Of a stretch of 64,000 nucleotides of DNA, positions 10,101-17,964 are shown in pieces. Source of the DNA: Streptomyces sp. ISL-1 (GTDB taxonomy: Bacteria; Actinomycetota; Actinomycetes; Streptomycetales; Streptomycetaceae); contig NZ_JAGGOI010000007.1 in assembly GCF_018614585.1 (NCBI RefSeq), forward strand, positions 124,001 to 188,000, read 5' to 3'. Position 1 is the stretch's first letter. The number at the start of each line of letters is the position of its first letter. Under the pieces are notes generated by a model that was given only the letters and a program-made list of their open reading frames with translations, did no database searches and was not told where the DNA came from. The position numbers and the translations under genes are program-made.

Positions 10101-13100
10101 GGTGGTGCTGGGAACCGAGGAGATCGGCGTCGACCAGGACTACTACTCCCTGGGCGGCGACTCGATCCTGATGCTTCGCATCCAGGCCGAGGCACGCCGC
10201 GCGGGCATCCACTTCACACTGGCCGACATGGTCCGCAACCCCACCGTGGCGGCGCTCGCCGCCCGCGCGACCACTTCGTCACCGGACGTGCGGGACGCAC
10301 CGCTGGAGCCGTTCGCGCTGGTGTCCGGAGTCGACCGCGCCCGACTGGCGGACTTGGCGGACGCCTACCCGGCGACGCGGCTGCACCTCGGCCTGCTCTA
10401 CCACAGCCGGGAGCACGAGAGGACGGCCGTGTACCACGACGTCTTCCGCTACTCCCTCAAGACGGCCTGGAACGAGAAGGCGCTACGCAGTGCCTTCGAC
10501 GACCTGGTTCGACGCCACCCTGTGATGCGCTCCGCGTTCGACCTCGGCGGATACTCCGAGCCCCTGCAACTCGTTCACCGGGAGGCCGTCGGTGGGCTGG
10601 AGATCGCAGATCTGCGGAAGCTCGGTGACCAGGAGGCGCAGGCCGAGATCGCCCGGCACATCGAGGAGCGGAGGTACCACGCATACCGGCTGGACAGGCC
10701 GCCGCTCTACCTCTTCCGCGCGCACGTCCTGAACAACGACACCGTGGAGCTGGTGTTCAGCTTCCACCACGCGATACTGGATGGCTGGAGCGTCGCCACC
10801 CTCGTTCGCGAACTGCTGCAGGACTACCTCCACCACGCCGGCCGTCCTGTCGAAGCCGTCCCGTCCGGACAACTGCCGTCTCCCGCCCTCTACGTACGCG
10901 AGGAACGGCGGGCCCTCGCCTCCGACGAGACCAAGCGGTACTGGCAACGGCTGCTCACCGGCGTCGAACTGGCCCAGATCGACGGACTGAGGCCCCACGA
11001 GCCCGCAGGCAGCGAGGGCGTCATCCACCACCAGGTGGAACTGCCGGACGGCCTCGGCACAGAGCTGCACCACCTGGCGCGCACCCACGCCCTGCCCGTC
11101 AAATCCCTGCTGCTTGCTGCCCACTGCCTGACCCTGCGGCTGTTCTCCGACACACGGGACATCACCACCGGTCTCGTCACCGGCGGGCGGCCGGAGGAGG
11201 CCGACGCCGAGAGGATCACCGGGCTCTTCCTTGAGACACTGCCGCTGCGCCTCGACACCCAGCCGCGCAGCTGGATCGACTCGGCGCGTGAGGTTTACCA
11301 GCAGGAGCAGGACAGCCACCCCCACCGTCACTACCCGCTCAGCGCGATCCAGGAGGACCGCGGTGGCGACGTCATCTTCGAGACGGCCTTCAACTACGTC
11401 AACCCGCACGTCCTCAGCTCGCTCTTCGAGGGCCCCGACATGGAGCTGACCGACTTCAGGACGTGGGAGGAGACGAACTTCAAGATCCTGGTCAACGCGG
11501 TCATCGACCCGGTGGACGAACGCCTCTGGCTGCGCATGGACTGCGACGGGCGCACCTTCTCCGCGTCGCAGGTGGAGAGCATCGGTCAGACGTACCTGGC
11601 CATCCTCCGGCAGATGACCGAACACCCCGAGGAGCCGGCCGATTTCGCCTTCCTGTGCGTTTCGCCGACCGAGGCGGTACTGCGGACCGGCGCTGAGCCC
11701 CGCACCCCTGGGGAGCCTCCCAAGAACGTCGTACGGCGCATCGACGAGCACGTCGCAGCCACCCCGGACGCGATTGCAGTCTCCTGTGGAACACGGCAGT
11801 GGACATACGCCCAGCTCGACGAGGCGGCGAATCGAATCGCCCAAGGCCTGATCGGCGCCGGAGCACGGCCCGGATCGACCGTCGGCATCGCCATGGACCG
11901 CTCTCCCGAGACACTGGCCACTGTCCTGGGCGTCGGGAAGGCAGGCGCCACCTGTGTCCCGCTCGACGTGAGCTATCCGCCGGCCAGGCTCGCGGCGATG
12001 GTCGCGCAGGCCGATCCGGTACGGATCCTCACGCACGAGGCGCACGCGCACCTCTTTGAGGAGTCCTCGCGGCTGTTGTACGTCGCCGACCTGCTCGCCG
12101 CAGAGCCGGCGCCCGGGGGCGAGCCGGAACTGCCGGACATCACCGGCGAGACCGTCGCCTACCTGCTCTTCACCTCCGGATCCAGCGGCGAACCCAAGGG
12201 AGTCGAACTCCCGCACCGCGTGCTCGCCAACTACCAGGAGTGGCAGATCCCCTCGGCCAGCGGAGCGGCCGGAGGCAAGACCCTCCAGTTCGCACCGCTC
12301 AGCTTCGACGTGGCGTTCCAGGAGATCTACTCCACGCTGTGCGGCGGCGGCACCCTGCAGCTGCTCGCCGAGGACGAGCGGAAGGACATGCCGGCCCTGC
12401 TGCGGCTTCTGGACCGCGAGGAGGTGGAGCGGGTCTTCATGCCCTACGTCGCGCTCCAGCAGCTCGCAGAGACGTCCCAGGCGCTGGGCATCCGCCCCGC
12501 TGCCCTGCGGGTGGTCATCTCCTCCGGAGAGCAGCTGAGGATCACCGACGAGATCCGCCAGTTCTGTGCGGCGCGGCCGGACACGGTCCTGGAGAACCAG
12601 TACGGACCCACCGAGACCCACCTGCTGACCCATCACACGATGACCGGTGACCCGGCCCTCTTCCCCGACCTGCCGCCCGTCGGCGTGCCCGTGGACGGCA
12701 TCGAGCTGCACCTGCTCGACGGCCTGATGCGGCCGGTGCCGCCGGGCGCGAAGGGCGAGATCTACGTCGGAGGGTTATGCCTGGCCCACGGCTACCGCAA
12801 CCGCCCCGACCTGACCGAGCAGCGGTTCGTACCGGACCCGTCCGGTGAGCCGGGCGCCCGTCTGTACCGCACGGGCGACCTGGCCAGGGTCATGCCCGAC
12901 GGCAACCTCGTCTGGCTCGGCCGCGTCGACTCCCAGGTGAAGGTGCGCGGCTTCCGGGTCGAGCTGGCCGAGGTGGAACTCGCGATCGCCAAGCTCGCCG
13001 AGGAGCAGGCCGCGTCCGGTATCCGCGAGGTGGCGGTGGTGTCCCGGCGCCGGGAGAGCGGAGACGCGTTCCTCGCGGCGTTCCTCGTCGGCGACACCGA

Positions 13101-14397
13101 CGTCGTGGACCTGGACGAGGTGCGCAGCCGACTGCGCGCGGTGCTGCCGGACTACATGATGCCCGCGCACCTGGAGTGGCTGGCGAGCCTGCCCCTGACG
13201 CCCAGCGGCAAGCGGGACGACGCGCTGCTGCGCCGCATGCCGCTGGCCGCGCCGTCGTCGGACGCCACCCCGCCCGCCGACGAGCACGAGAAGGCACTGG
13301 TGGGCATCCTGGCGGAACTGCTGGAACTGCCCACGGTGGGCGTGCGGGACAACTTCTTCGACATCGGAGGCACCTCACTGACCGCGATGCGGCTGGTGAT
13401 GACGATCGAGAAGCGCTACGGCGTCAACGTCCCGCTCTCCGCGTTCGTCGCCGCCCCGACCGTCGCCGGTCTGGCACAGCACCTGCGGGGCAGCGGCTCC
13501 GCGGCCCGGTTCGACCCGGTCGTGCCGATCCGCACCGAGGGCGACAAGCCGCCGCTGTTCCTGGTCCACCCGCTGGGCGGCCATGTGCTGTGCTACGTAC
13601 GCCTCGCCCGTCACCTGCCGCAGGACCAGCCGGTCTACGCGCTCCAGGCGTCGGGGACCGTGGCGGGCACCGAGCCCCTCAGCTCGATCCCCGAGATGGC
13701 GGCGGGCTACCTGGAAGCCGTGCGGCGCGTGTGCCCCGAAGGGCCCTACGTGATCGGAGGGTGGTCCTTCGGCGGCTTCATCGCCTTCGAGATGGCGCGA
13801 CAGCTGCGGCGCAGCGACCCGGACGCCCTGCACGGCACCGTGCTGATCGACCCGATCGCCGTCAAGCAGGGGGAGCGGCCCGACGTCGCCGACCACTCGC
13901 TGCTGGAATGGTTCTTCTGGGAGCTGCTGTGGATGGAACGCGGCGGCACCGCACCGGTGGTCTCGCTGCCGGACGGCCTGGAGGAGGAGGCGAAGTTCGA
14001 CTTCATCGTCGAACACGCCACACAGGCGGGCGTCCTGCCGGCGGGCAGCTCACGCACCACCGTGCGCCGCCTGTTCGAGATGTTCAGGGCGCACTGGCAG
14101 GCGATCCTCACCTACCAGCCCGAACCGGTCGACGGGGACGTGGTGCTGCTCCGTGCGACCTCGGAACTGCCGGAGATCCTCCAGCCGATGCACGGGGCCG
14201 CGCAGAGCCTGCACACGGACCCCACCAACGGCTGGGGCGACCTGACCACGGGACGGCTCCAGGTGGTCGACGTCCCCGGTGACCACCTGGTGCTCCTGGA
14301 GGAACCGCACGTGAACGTCGTCGCCGAGAAGGTGGCTCAGGTGATGACGGCCGGCCAACCGGGCCGGAGGCGGCCGTCGAAGAGGAGTGGGAAATGA
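7156..14397 (+). CDS. bimodular NRPS, C-A(Ser)-T-C-A(Pro-like)-T-TE
   Basis: A 2413-residue megasynthase. C1 (about 10-430) carries HHIVADAW near 136; A1 (455-950) has YTSGSTGQPKG and DQVKIRG; T1 carries GGDS near 1000; C2 (1070-1480) has HHAILDGW near 1204; A2 spans 1527-2030; T2 has GGTS near 2070; TE (2130-2390) has the nucleophile motif GWSFGG near 2201. My hand-read A1 pocket is DVWHFSLVDK, identical to the EntF serine code as I remember it. A2 reads about DVQVISQLLK with a YGPTETHLLT loop, closest to proline codes but altered at several positions. A C domain at the very N-terminus implies an acyl-CoA starter. No MbtH gene is near. The GTG start has GGAG 5 nt upstream. Acyl-Ser-Pro assembly followed by the overlapping flavin monooxygenase matches pyrrolizidine systems such as PxaA. 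Two TTA codons are present. Confidence 0.95.
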   Translation: MDFRGRSTLTAYQQDIWAANSLFPDLPQFNCFIADRFTGEVDVDLLKECLRRAVDRNDAFQLRIDPEDGTPSQWVEHETFDIPTIDLSGTDAPRAACEAWIKDAFDVAFEVERRRLFTIAVLKEGEDTVHAYVKVHHIVADAWGLNLFMSQVRAEYDQVRRTGRFDDRPVPSYLDFADDERRYRDSADHGEDREFFQEQLKGVAPAFFRRAAPAGSRGSARHSFLIERSLIERIRERGHSVFAFVASAFSVYLSRIHGSDEVVLGVPLLNRPTDGQKRTVGHFANTLPLRVNPRKDLSMSELVAEVQSATRALKPHERFSLGDLLRAVPLQDSGRKRLFDTTIAYLRWPSPVGVQGMTYETVVQARAHDDDVLAVVVNELDDVSDVLVDMDYAVDVFDADFPIESVAAHLEAILKGALDRPDRPLSEISMVGAAERAALVAVGSGPVTDYTRDSTVHALFEKQAARTPNAVAVMAEDPADSLTFAQLDAWANHVAHQLQGDGVATGDRVAVAVERGPQLVVAVLGALKAGAAYVPVDPSHPVERIRFLLTDSGAKSVLLGTTVSERVVGDTVAVRRLEAAPSAGPAPLVPAGGPHDLAYVIYTSGSTGQPKGVQVEHRSVVNRLEWMQRGYPVGSGDVLLQKTPATFDVSVWELFWWSITGAGLALLPPRGERDPRAILTTMQAHRVSVAHFVPSMLGPFLDLLEEAPALLDGITSLRLVFCSGEALTPAHVHRFNQVFAAAGTSAPQLVNLYGPTEGTVDVTYYDCPADPADEPRRVPIGRPIDNTRLYVVGAHGDLQPTGVPGELFISGVGVARGYLGRPDLDAAAFVDDPFTPGERMYRTGDRARWLADGTLEYLGRLDDQVKIRGNRVELGEVRNHLTALAGVRDAIVVDRTTPSRGAHLVGYYVADEGVQLTDLRSQLLDALPEFMVPAFFMRIDSIPLTANGKADRSRLPAPAVEADAGAAAPANEIEAKIAAAWAVVLGTEEIGVDQDYYSLGGDSILMLRIQAEARRAGIHFTLADMVRNPTVAALAARATTSSPDVRDAPLEPFALVSGVDRARLADLADAYPATRLHLGLLYHSREHERTAVYHDVFRYSLKTAWNEKALRSAFDDLVRRHPVMRSAFDLGGYSEPLQLVHREAVGGLEIADLRKLGDQEAQAEIARHIEERRYHAYRLDRPPLYLFRAHVLNNDTVELVFSFHHAILDGWSVATLVRELLQDYLHHAGRPVEAVPSGQLPSPALYVREERRALASDETKRYWQRLLTGVELAQIDGLRPHEPAGSEGVIHHQVELPDGLGTELHHLARTHALPVKSLLLAAHCLTLRLFSDTRDITTGLVTGGRPEEADAERITGLFLETLPLRLDTQPRSWIDSAREVYQQEQDSHPHRHYPLSAIQEDRGGDVIFETAFNYVNPHVLSSLFEGPDMELTDFRTWEETNFKILVNAVIDPVDERLWLRMDCDGRTFSASQVESIGQTYLAILRQMTEHPEEPADFAFLCVSPTEAVLRTGAEPRTPGEPPKNVVRRIDEHVAATPDAIAVSCGTRQWTYAQLDEAANRIAQGLIGAGARPGSTVGIAMDRSPETLATVLGVGKAGATCVPLDVSYPPARLAAMVAQADPVRILTHEAHAHLFEESSRLLYVADLLAAEPAPGGEPELPDITGETVAYLLFTSGSSGEPKGVELPHRVLANYQEWQIPSASGAAGGKTLQFAPLSFDVAFQEIYSTLCGGGTLQLLAEDERKDMPALLRLLDREEVERVFMPYVALQQLAETSQALGIRPAALRVVISSGEQLRITDEIRQFCAARPDTVLENQYGPTETHLLTHHTMTGDPALFPDLPPVGVPVDGIELHLLDGLMRPVPPGAKGEIYVGGLCLAHGYRNRPDLTEQRFVPDPSGEPGARLYRTGDLARVMPDGNLVWLGRVDSQVKVRGFRVELAEVELAIAKLAEEQAASGIREVAVVSRRRESGDAFLAAFLVGDTDVVDLDEVRSRLRAVLPDYMMPAHLEWLASLPLTPSGKRDDALLRRMPLAAPSSDATPPADEHEKALVGILAELLELPTVGVRDNFFDIGGTSLTAMRLVMTIEKRYGVNVPLSAFVAAPTVAGLAQHLRGSGSAARFDPVVPIRTEGDKPPLFLVHPLGGHVLCYVRLARHLPQDQPVYALQASGTVAGTEPLSSIPEMAAGYLEAVRRVCPEGPYVIGGWSFGGFIAFEMARQLRRSDPDALHGTVLIDPIAVKQGERPDVADHSLLEWFFWELLWMERGGTAPVVSLPDGLEEEAKFDFIVEHATQAGVLPAGSSRTTVRRLFEMFRAHWQAILTYQPEPVDGDVVLLRATSELPEILQPMHGAAQSLHTDPTNGWGDLTTGRLQVVDVPGDHLVLLEEPHVNVVAEKVAQVMTAGQPGRRRPSKRSGK
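7303..7305 (+). other. TTA leucine codon in NRPS (residue 50)
   Basis: In frame with the GTG at 7156, this codon lies in the C1 domain within KECLRRAVD. TTA is the rarest codon in Streptomyces and needs the developmentally regulated bldA tRNA, so early placement could gate translation of the whole synthetase. Confidence 0.8.
12775..12777 (+). other. second TTA leucine codon in NRPS (residue 1874)
   Basis: In frame within the A2 domain, in the segment YVGGLCLAHGY. I noticed no TTA codon in the neighbouring pathway genes, although I did not scan every codon. Confidence 0.75.
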
Positions 14398-15569
14398 CGC
14401 AGCACCCCCCGCGCAAGGCTCTTGTCATCGGAGCGGGCATCGGCGGCCTCGCAGCCGCCGCGACACTGCGCCGCGCAGGCGTCGAGGTGCAGGTCTTCGA
14501 GCGGGCTCCCGAGCTGCGCCCGGGCACCACGGCGGTGTCGTTGATGTGCAACGCAGTCCTGGCGCTGCGCACCCTCGACATCGACATCGCCCCGGGGCTC
14601 GACAAGCGCGGCGAGGTCTTCGACGAGCTCAAGTTCCTCACCCGGCGCGGCCGTCCGATCAGGGCCCTTCCGTTCCGTGAGGTCTCGGACCGGCTGGGGG
14701 CCTCGAACTACGCCGTACACCGGGCCGACCTCCAGCAGACGCTGCTGGACGCGCTCGGGGACGAGAGCGTCATCGAATTCGGTGCCACGGCAGCCGGGTT
14801 CGTCAGCGGCGAGGACGGGGTCGAAGTCACCTTCGAGGACGGCAGGACCGCCTCGGGCGACTTCCTGATCGGGGCGGACGGCTTCAACTCGGCGATTCGC
14901 AGGCAGGTGGCGGGCGCCGACGAACCGCGGCCCGGCAACTACGCGTGCTGGCTGGCCACGGTGCCCTTCACGCACCCGCGGATGAGCAAGGGCTACGCAG
15001 CGCACTACTGGGGGCGTGGACAGCGTTTCGGCCTCGCCGACATCGGCCGTGGCCGCGCCTACTGGTGGGCGACGAAGAACGTGCCCCCGGGCGCCTCCGG
15101 ACACCTGCGGCGCGGCAAGGAAGGGCTCGCGGGCCTCTTCGCGGGCTGGGCCGACGAAGTGCGGGAGGCGATCCGTACCACCCCCGAGGAATCGATCGTC
15201 CGCATCACCGCCCAGGACCGCCCGTTCCTCCAGCGGTGGGGCACCGGGCGCACGACCCTGCTCGGCGACGCGGCCCACCCGATGCTCGTGAGTCTGGGCC
15301 AGGGGGCGGCGCTGGCCATCGAGGACGCCGTCGTCCTCGCCCAGCACCTGCGCGCGACAGCGGACCCGGTCGCGGCGCTGCGCGGCTACGAGGACGAGCG
15401 CAGGCCGCGGACGGAGGGACTGGTCGCCGCGGCCCGTGCGTTGAGCGAGACCGAGCAGCTGGAGGACCTCTTTCCCGCCCTGACGCGCGACCTCTACTTT
15501 CGGTTCGCACCGCTGTCCAAGCTCACCAGCCAGAATGAAGCGGTCCTCACCTGGCCCCCACTGGGCTGA
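14394..15569 (+). CDS. FAD-dependent monooxygenase, PxaB/LgnC-like candidate
   Basis: A 391-residue group A flavoprotein monooxygenase. GAGIGG (about 13-18) binds the ADP part of FAD, DFLIGADGFNSAIR (about 162) is the DG motif, and LLGDAAHPM (about 288) the second FAD site. Its ATG overlaps the NRPS stop as ATGA, so the two are translationally coupled. In pyrrolizidine pathways an enzyme of this kind (PxaB, LgnC) acts directly on the NRPS-released bicycle, driving Baeyer-Villiger oxidation and ring contraction. I infer the same role from coupling and family. A simple aromatic hydroxylase is the alternative. Confidence 0.88.
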   Translation: MTQHPPRKALVIGAGIGGLAAAATLRRAGVEVQVFERAPELRPGTTAVSLMCNAVLALRTLDIDIAPGLDKRGEVFDELKFLTRRGRPIRALPFREVSDRLGASNYAVHRADLQQTLLDALGDESVIEFGATAAGFVSGEDGVEVTFEDGRTASGDFLIGADGFNSAIRRQVAGADEPRPGNYACWLATVPFTHPRMSKGYAAHYWGRGQRFGLADIGRGRAYWWATKNVPPGASGHLRRGKEGLAGLFAGWADEVREAIRTTPEESIVRITAQDRPFLQRWGTGRTTLLGDAAHPMLVSLGQGAALAIEDAVVLAQHLRATADPVAALRGYEDERRPRTEGLVAAARALSETEQLEDLFPALTRDLYFRFAPLSKLTSQNEAVLTWPPLG

Positions 15570-15597
15570 CCACACCCCATGACCGCTGATGGCCGAC

Positions 15598-15629
15598 CCG
15601 CGGGTGGGCATACACGTGCCCACCCGCGG
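15598..15629 (+). terminator. strong hairpin between monooxygenase and P450
   Basis: A perfect 13-bp inverted repeat (15598-15610 with 15617-15629) enclosing TACACG. There is no U-tract. It sits 28 nt after the monooxygenase stop and 36 nt before the P450 start, so it may end or attenuate the upstream transcript, lowering P450 and supply-gene expression relative to the NRPS. Confidence 0.5.
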
Positions 15630-15665
15630 CCGCACCGGTATCCCCGCTCTTCGTAGGAGCACATC

Positions 15666-16898
15666 ATGGATCTTTCCCATCCGCTGTTCACCCTTGACCC
15701 GTTCGCCGCCGACGCCCGAGCGGAAGCCAAGCGGTTGCTTGAGGCCGGACCCGTCGTACCGGTCGACGTGGTCGGTGTGCCCGTCTGGGCAGTCACCCGC
15801 CACGCCGTCGCCCAACAGATTTTTGAGGACCCGAGCTTCTCGATGAACAGCAGCAACTTCGGAGCGCTGCAGCGCGGTGAAGTCCCCGCAGGCTGGCCCC
15901 TGATGAAGATCATCACCGCCCAGTACATGGGCACCGCTGATGGGACCGAGCACCGGCGGCTGCGCAACCTGGTGTCCCCGGCGTTCACTGCGCGCCGGGT
16001 CGAGGCCCTGAGGCCGCAGATCCAGCGGATCGTCGACGACCTGCTGGAACGGCTCGCCGCCGCGCCCGCGCACGAGGCGACCGACCTCAAGGAGGCGTTC
16101 GCCGTCCCGCTGCCGATGGGGGTGATATGCGAGCTGTTCGGCGTGCCCGACGAGCAGCACGCCCCGCTGCACTCCCTGTGCCAGGCGCTCTTCGACAGCA
16201 CCGAACAGCCGACGGAGGTGACCGCCACTGAGGAGGCGCTCTACCGCTTCATGGCCGAACTGGCCGCGAGCAAGGCCGCCGATCCTGGCGACGACCTCAC
16301 CTCCGTGCTGGTCGAGCAGCACACCAGCGGTTCCATCACCCACGACGAACTCGTCGGCACCCTCATTCTGGTGCTGACCGCCGGACACCATACGACCATC
16401 AACTTCTTCACCAACTCCCTCCTCGCTCTCATGACGCACCCCGAGCAGCTGGCGCGGGTGCGTGCCGGCGAGGTGTCGTGGCATTCGGTGACTGAATCGG
16501 TGCTGGCCTGGGACTCGCCGGTCAACCAGGGTGCGTTCCGGTACCCGGCGCGGGACATCGAGCTCGGGGGGGTGCTGATCCGCGCCGGCGAGCCGATAAT
16601 GATGTCGTACGTGTCTCTGGGGCATGACCCCGCCCAACACGGTCCGCTTGCCACGTCGTTCGACGTCGCGCGTGACACCCGTCACCTGTCCTTCGGGCAC
16701 GGCCCGCACTTCTGCGTGGGCGCGCCGCTGGCCCGCCTCGAGGCGCACATAGCGCTCCCGGCGTTCTTCGACCGCTTCGACGCCGAACTGGCCGTCCCCA
16801 GGGACGAGGTCGAACCGTTCCACTCGTTGGCACTCAACGGCGTCCGTGCCGTCCCCGCCATCATCCGGCCACGTCAGGAGGCTGTGGCTGGTGGCTGA
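15666..16898 (+). CDS. cytochrome P450 lacking a canonical ExxR motif
   Basis: A 410-residue soluble bacterial P450. The haem loop FGHGPHFCVG is intact near residue 343. Two usual signatures are altered. The I-helix reads LTAGHHTT near 240, where relatives usually have an acidic residue before TT. In the K-helix, TESVLAWDSPV (about 276-286) aligns with the common EELLRWDPPV, so both the Glu and the Arg of ExxR appear replaced (Ser and Ala). The CYP157 family of Streptomyces is known to lack ExxR, so this may be related or may have lost it independently. The frame is open throughout and the start has an AGGAG site. It overlaps the next gene by 8 nt. It probably tailors the NRPS product, but the missing residues make activity uncertain. 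Confidence 0.9.
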   Translation: MDLSHPLFTLDPFAADARAEAKRLLEAGPVVPVDVVGVPVWAVTRHAVAQQIFEDPSFSMNSSNFGALQRGEVPAGWPLMKIITAQYMGTADGTEHRRLRNLVSPAFTARRVEALRPQIQRIVDDLLERLAAAPAHEATDLKEAFAVPLPMGVICELFGVPDEQHAPLHSLCQALFDSTEQPTEVTATEEALYRFMAELAASKAADPGDDLTSVLVEQHTSGSITHDELVGTLILVLTAGHHTTINFFTNSLLALMTHPEQLARVRAGEVSWHSVTESVLAWDSPVNQGAFRYPARDIELGGVLIRAGEPIMMSYVSLGHDPAQHGPLATSFDVARDTRHLSFGHGPHFCVGAPLARLEAHIALPAFFDRFDAELAVPRDEVEPFHSLALNGVRAVPAIIRPRQEAVAGG

Positions 16899-17961
16899 CT
16901 TCGATCCGCAGCCGGTCGCTCTCATCACCCCCGAGGGCCTGCCGGTGGACCACCCGCCGTTCGACGTCACGCTGTCATCGGAGGAACTGACCGAACTGTA
17001 CGAATGGATGGTCGTCACCCGCGCCGTAGACGCGGAGTTCGTCAACCTCCAGCGGCAGGGACAGCTGGCCCTGTACCCCTCGTGCAGGGGACAGGAAGCG
17101 GCCCAGGTCGGCTGCGCCGCCGCCCTGCGCCGCGACGACTGGCTCTTCCCGCAGTACCGCGAGCTCGGCCTGTTCCTGATGCGCGGGATTCCCGCCTCCG
17201 CGGTCGGTGCGGTGTGGCGCGGTACCTGGCACGGCGGCTGGGGCTTTCCCGAGCACGCCTGCGCGGCGATGTCCATCCCCATCGGTACGCACGCCCTGCA
17301 CGCCGTCGGGGCGGCCATGGCGGCGCCCAGGCTCGGCGAGGACTCCGTGACCGTCGCCTTCATCGGGGACGGCGCGACGAGTGAGGGAGACGTGCACGAG
17401 GCGCTGAACTTCGCCGCCGTGAAGGCGGCACCGTGTGTGTTCTACATCCAGAACAACCAGTGGGCGATCTCCGTGCCCCTCTCCGAGCAGACACGGGCCC
17501 CCTCCCTCGCGCACAAGGCCGTCGGTTACGGCATGCCGGGGGTACGAGTCGACGGAAACGACGTCCTCGCCTGCTGGGCGGTGACCGAACAGGCCGCCGC
17601 TCGGGCCAGGTCGGGCGGCGGACCGACCCTCATCGAGGCGGTCACCTACCGGCTCGCTCCGCACACCACCTCCGACGACCCGACCCGGTACCGCACACAG
17701 GACGAGGTCGACCACTGGGAGCGGCTCGACCCCCTGCCCCGCTACCGGCGCTACCTCACCCACCGGGGCCTGTGGCACGAGGAGGTCGAGGACCGTGCAC
17801 GGGACAGGGCGGCCCGGATGTGCGCCGAGCTGCGGGACGGCGTGTTCGACGCTCCCGACGTGCCGCCCAGCGAGTTGTTCGCCCACGTACTGCACGAGCC
17901 GACGAAGGACCTGCTGGAGCAGTCCGGGCAGCTGCTCGCCGAACTGTCCCGGAAGGAGTGA
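16891..17961 (+). CDS. 2-oxoacid dehydrogenase E1 alpha subunit (branched-chain type)
   Basis: A 356-residue thiamine-diphosphate E1 alpha subunit. The TPP/Mg motif begins GDGATSEGD near residue 160 and ends at NNQW about 30 residues later; RGQEAAQVG and LFPQYREL precede it as in BkdA/PdhA families. I chose the GTG at 16891, which has AGGAG 10 nt upstream and overlaps the P450 stop; a longer frame from 16846 has no better support. With the next two genes it makes a dedicated complex that decarboxylates 2-oxo acids to acyl-CoA. The E3 dihydrolipoamide dehydrogenase is absent and would be shared with housekeeping complexes. Branched-chain rather than pyruvate preference is inferred from separate alpha/beta subunits and context. 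Confidence 0.92.
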   Translation: MADFDPQPVALITPEGLPVDHPPFDVTLSSEELTELYEWMVVTRAVDAEFVNLQRQGQLALYPSCRGQEAAQVGCAAALRRDDWLFPQYRELGLFLMRGIPASAVGAVWRGTWHGGWGFPEHACAAMSIPIGTHALHAVGAAMAAPRLGEDSVTVAFIGDGATSEGDVHEALNFAAVKAAPCVFYIQNNQWAISVPLSEQTRAPSLAHKAVGYGMPGVRVDGNDVLACWAVTEQAAARARSGGGPTLIEAVTYRLAPHTTSDDPTRYRTQDEVDHWERLDPLPRYRRYLTHRGLWHEEVEDRARDRAARMCAELRDGVFDAPDVPPSELFAHVLHEPTKDLLEQSGQLLAELSRKE

Positions 17962-17964
17962 GCC

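Noticed and set aside
14337..17363. Minus-strand open frame of 1008 codons across the monooxygenase, P450 and E1 alpha genes
   Set aside because: It is antisense to three clearly homologous genes, lacks any recognisable domain and has no ribosome site; long antisense frames are expected at this GC content.
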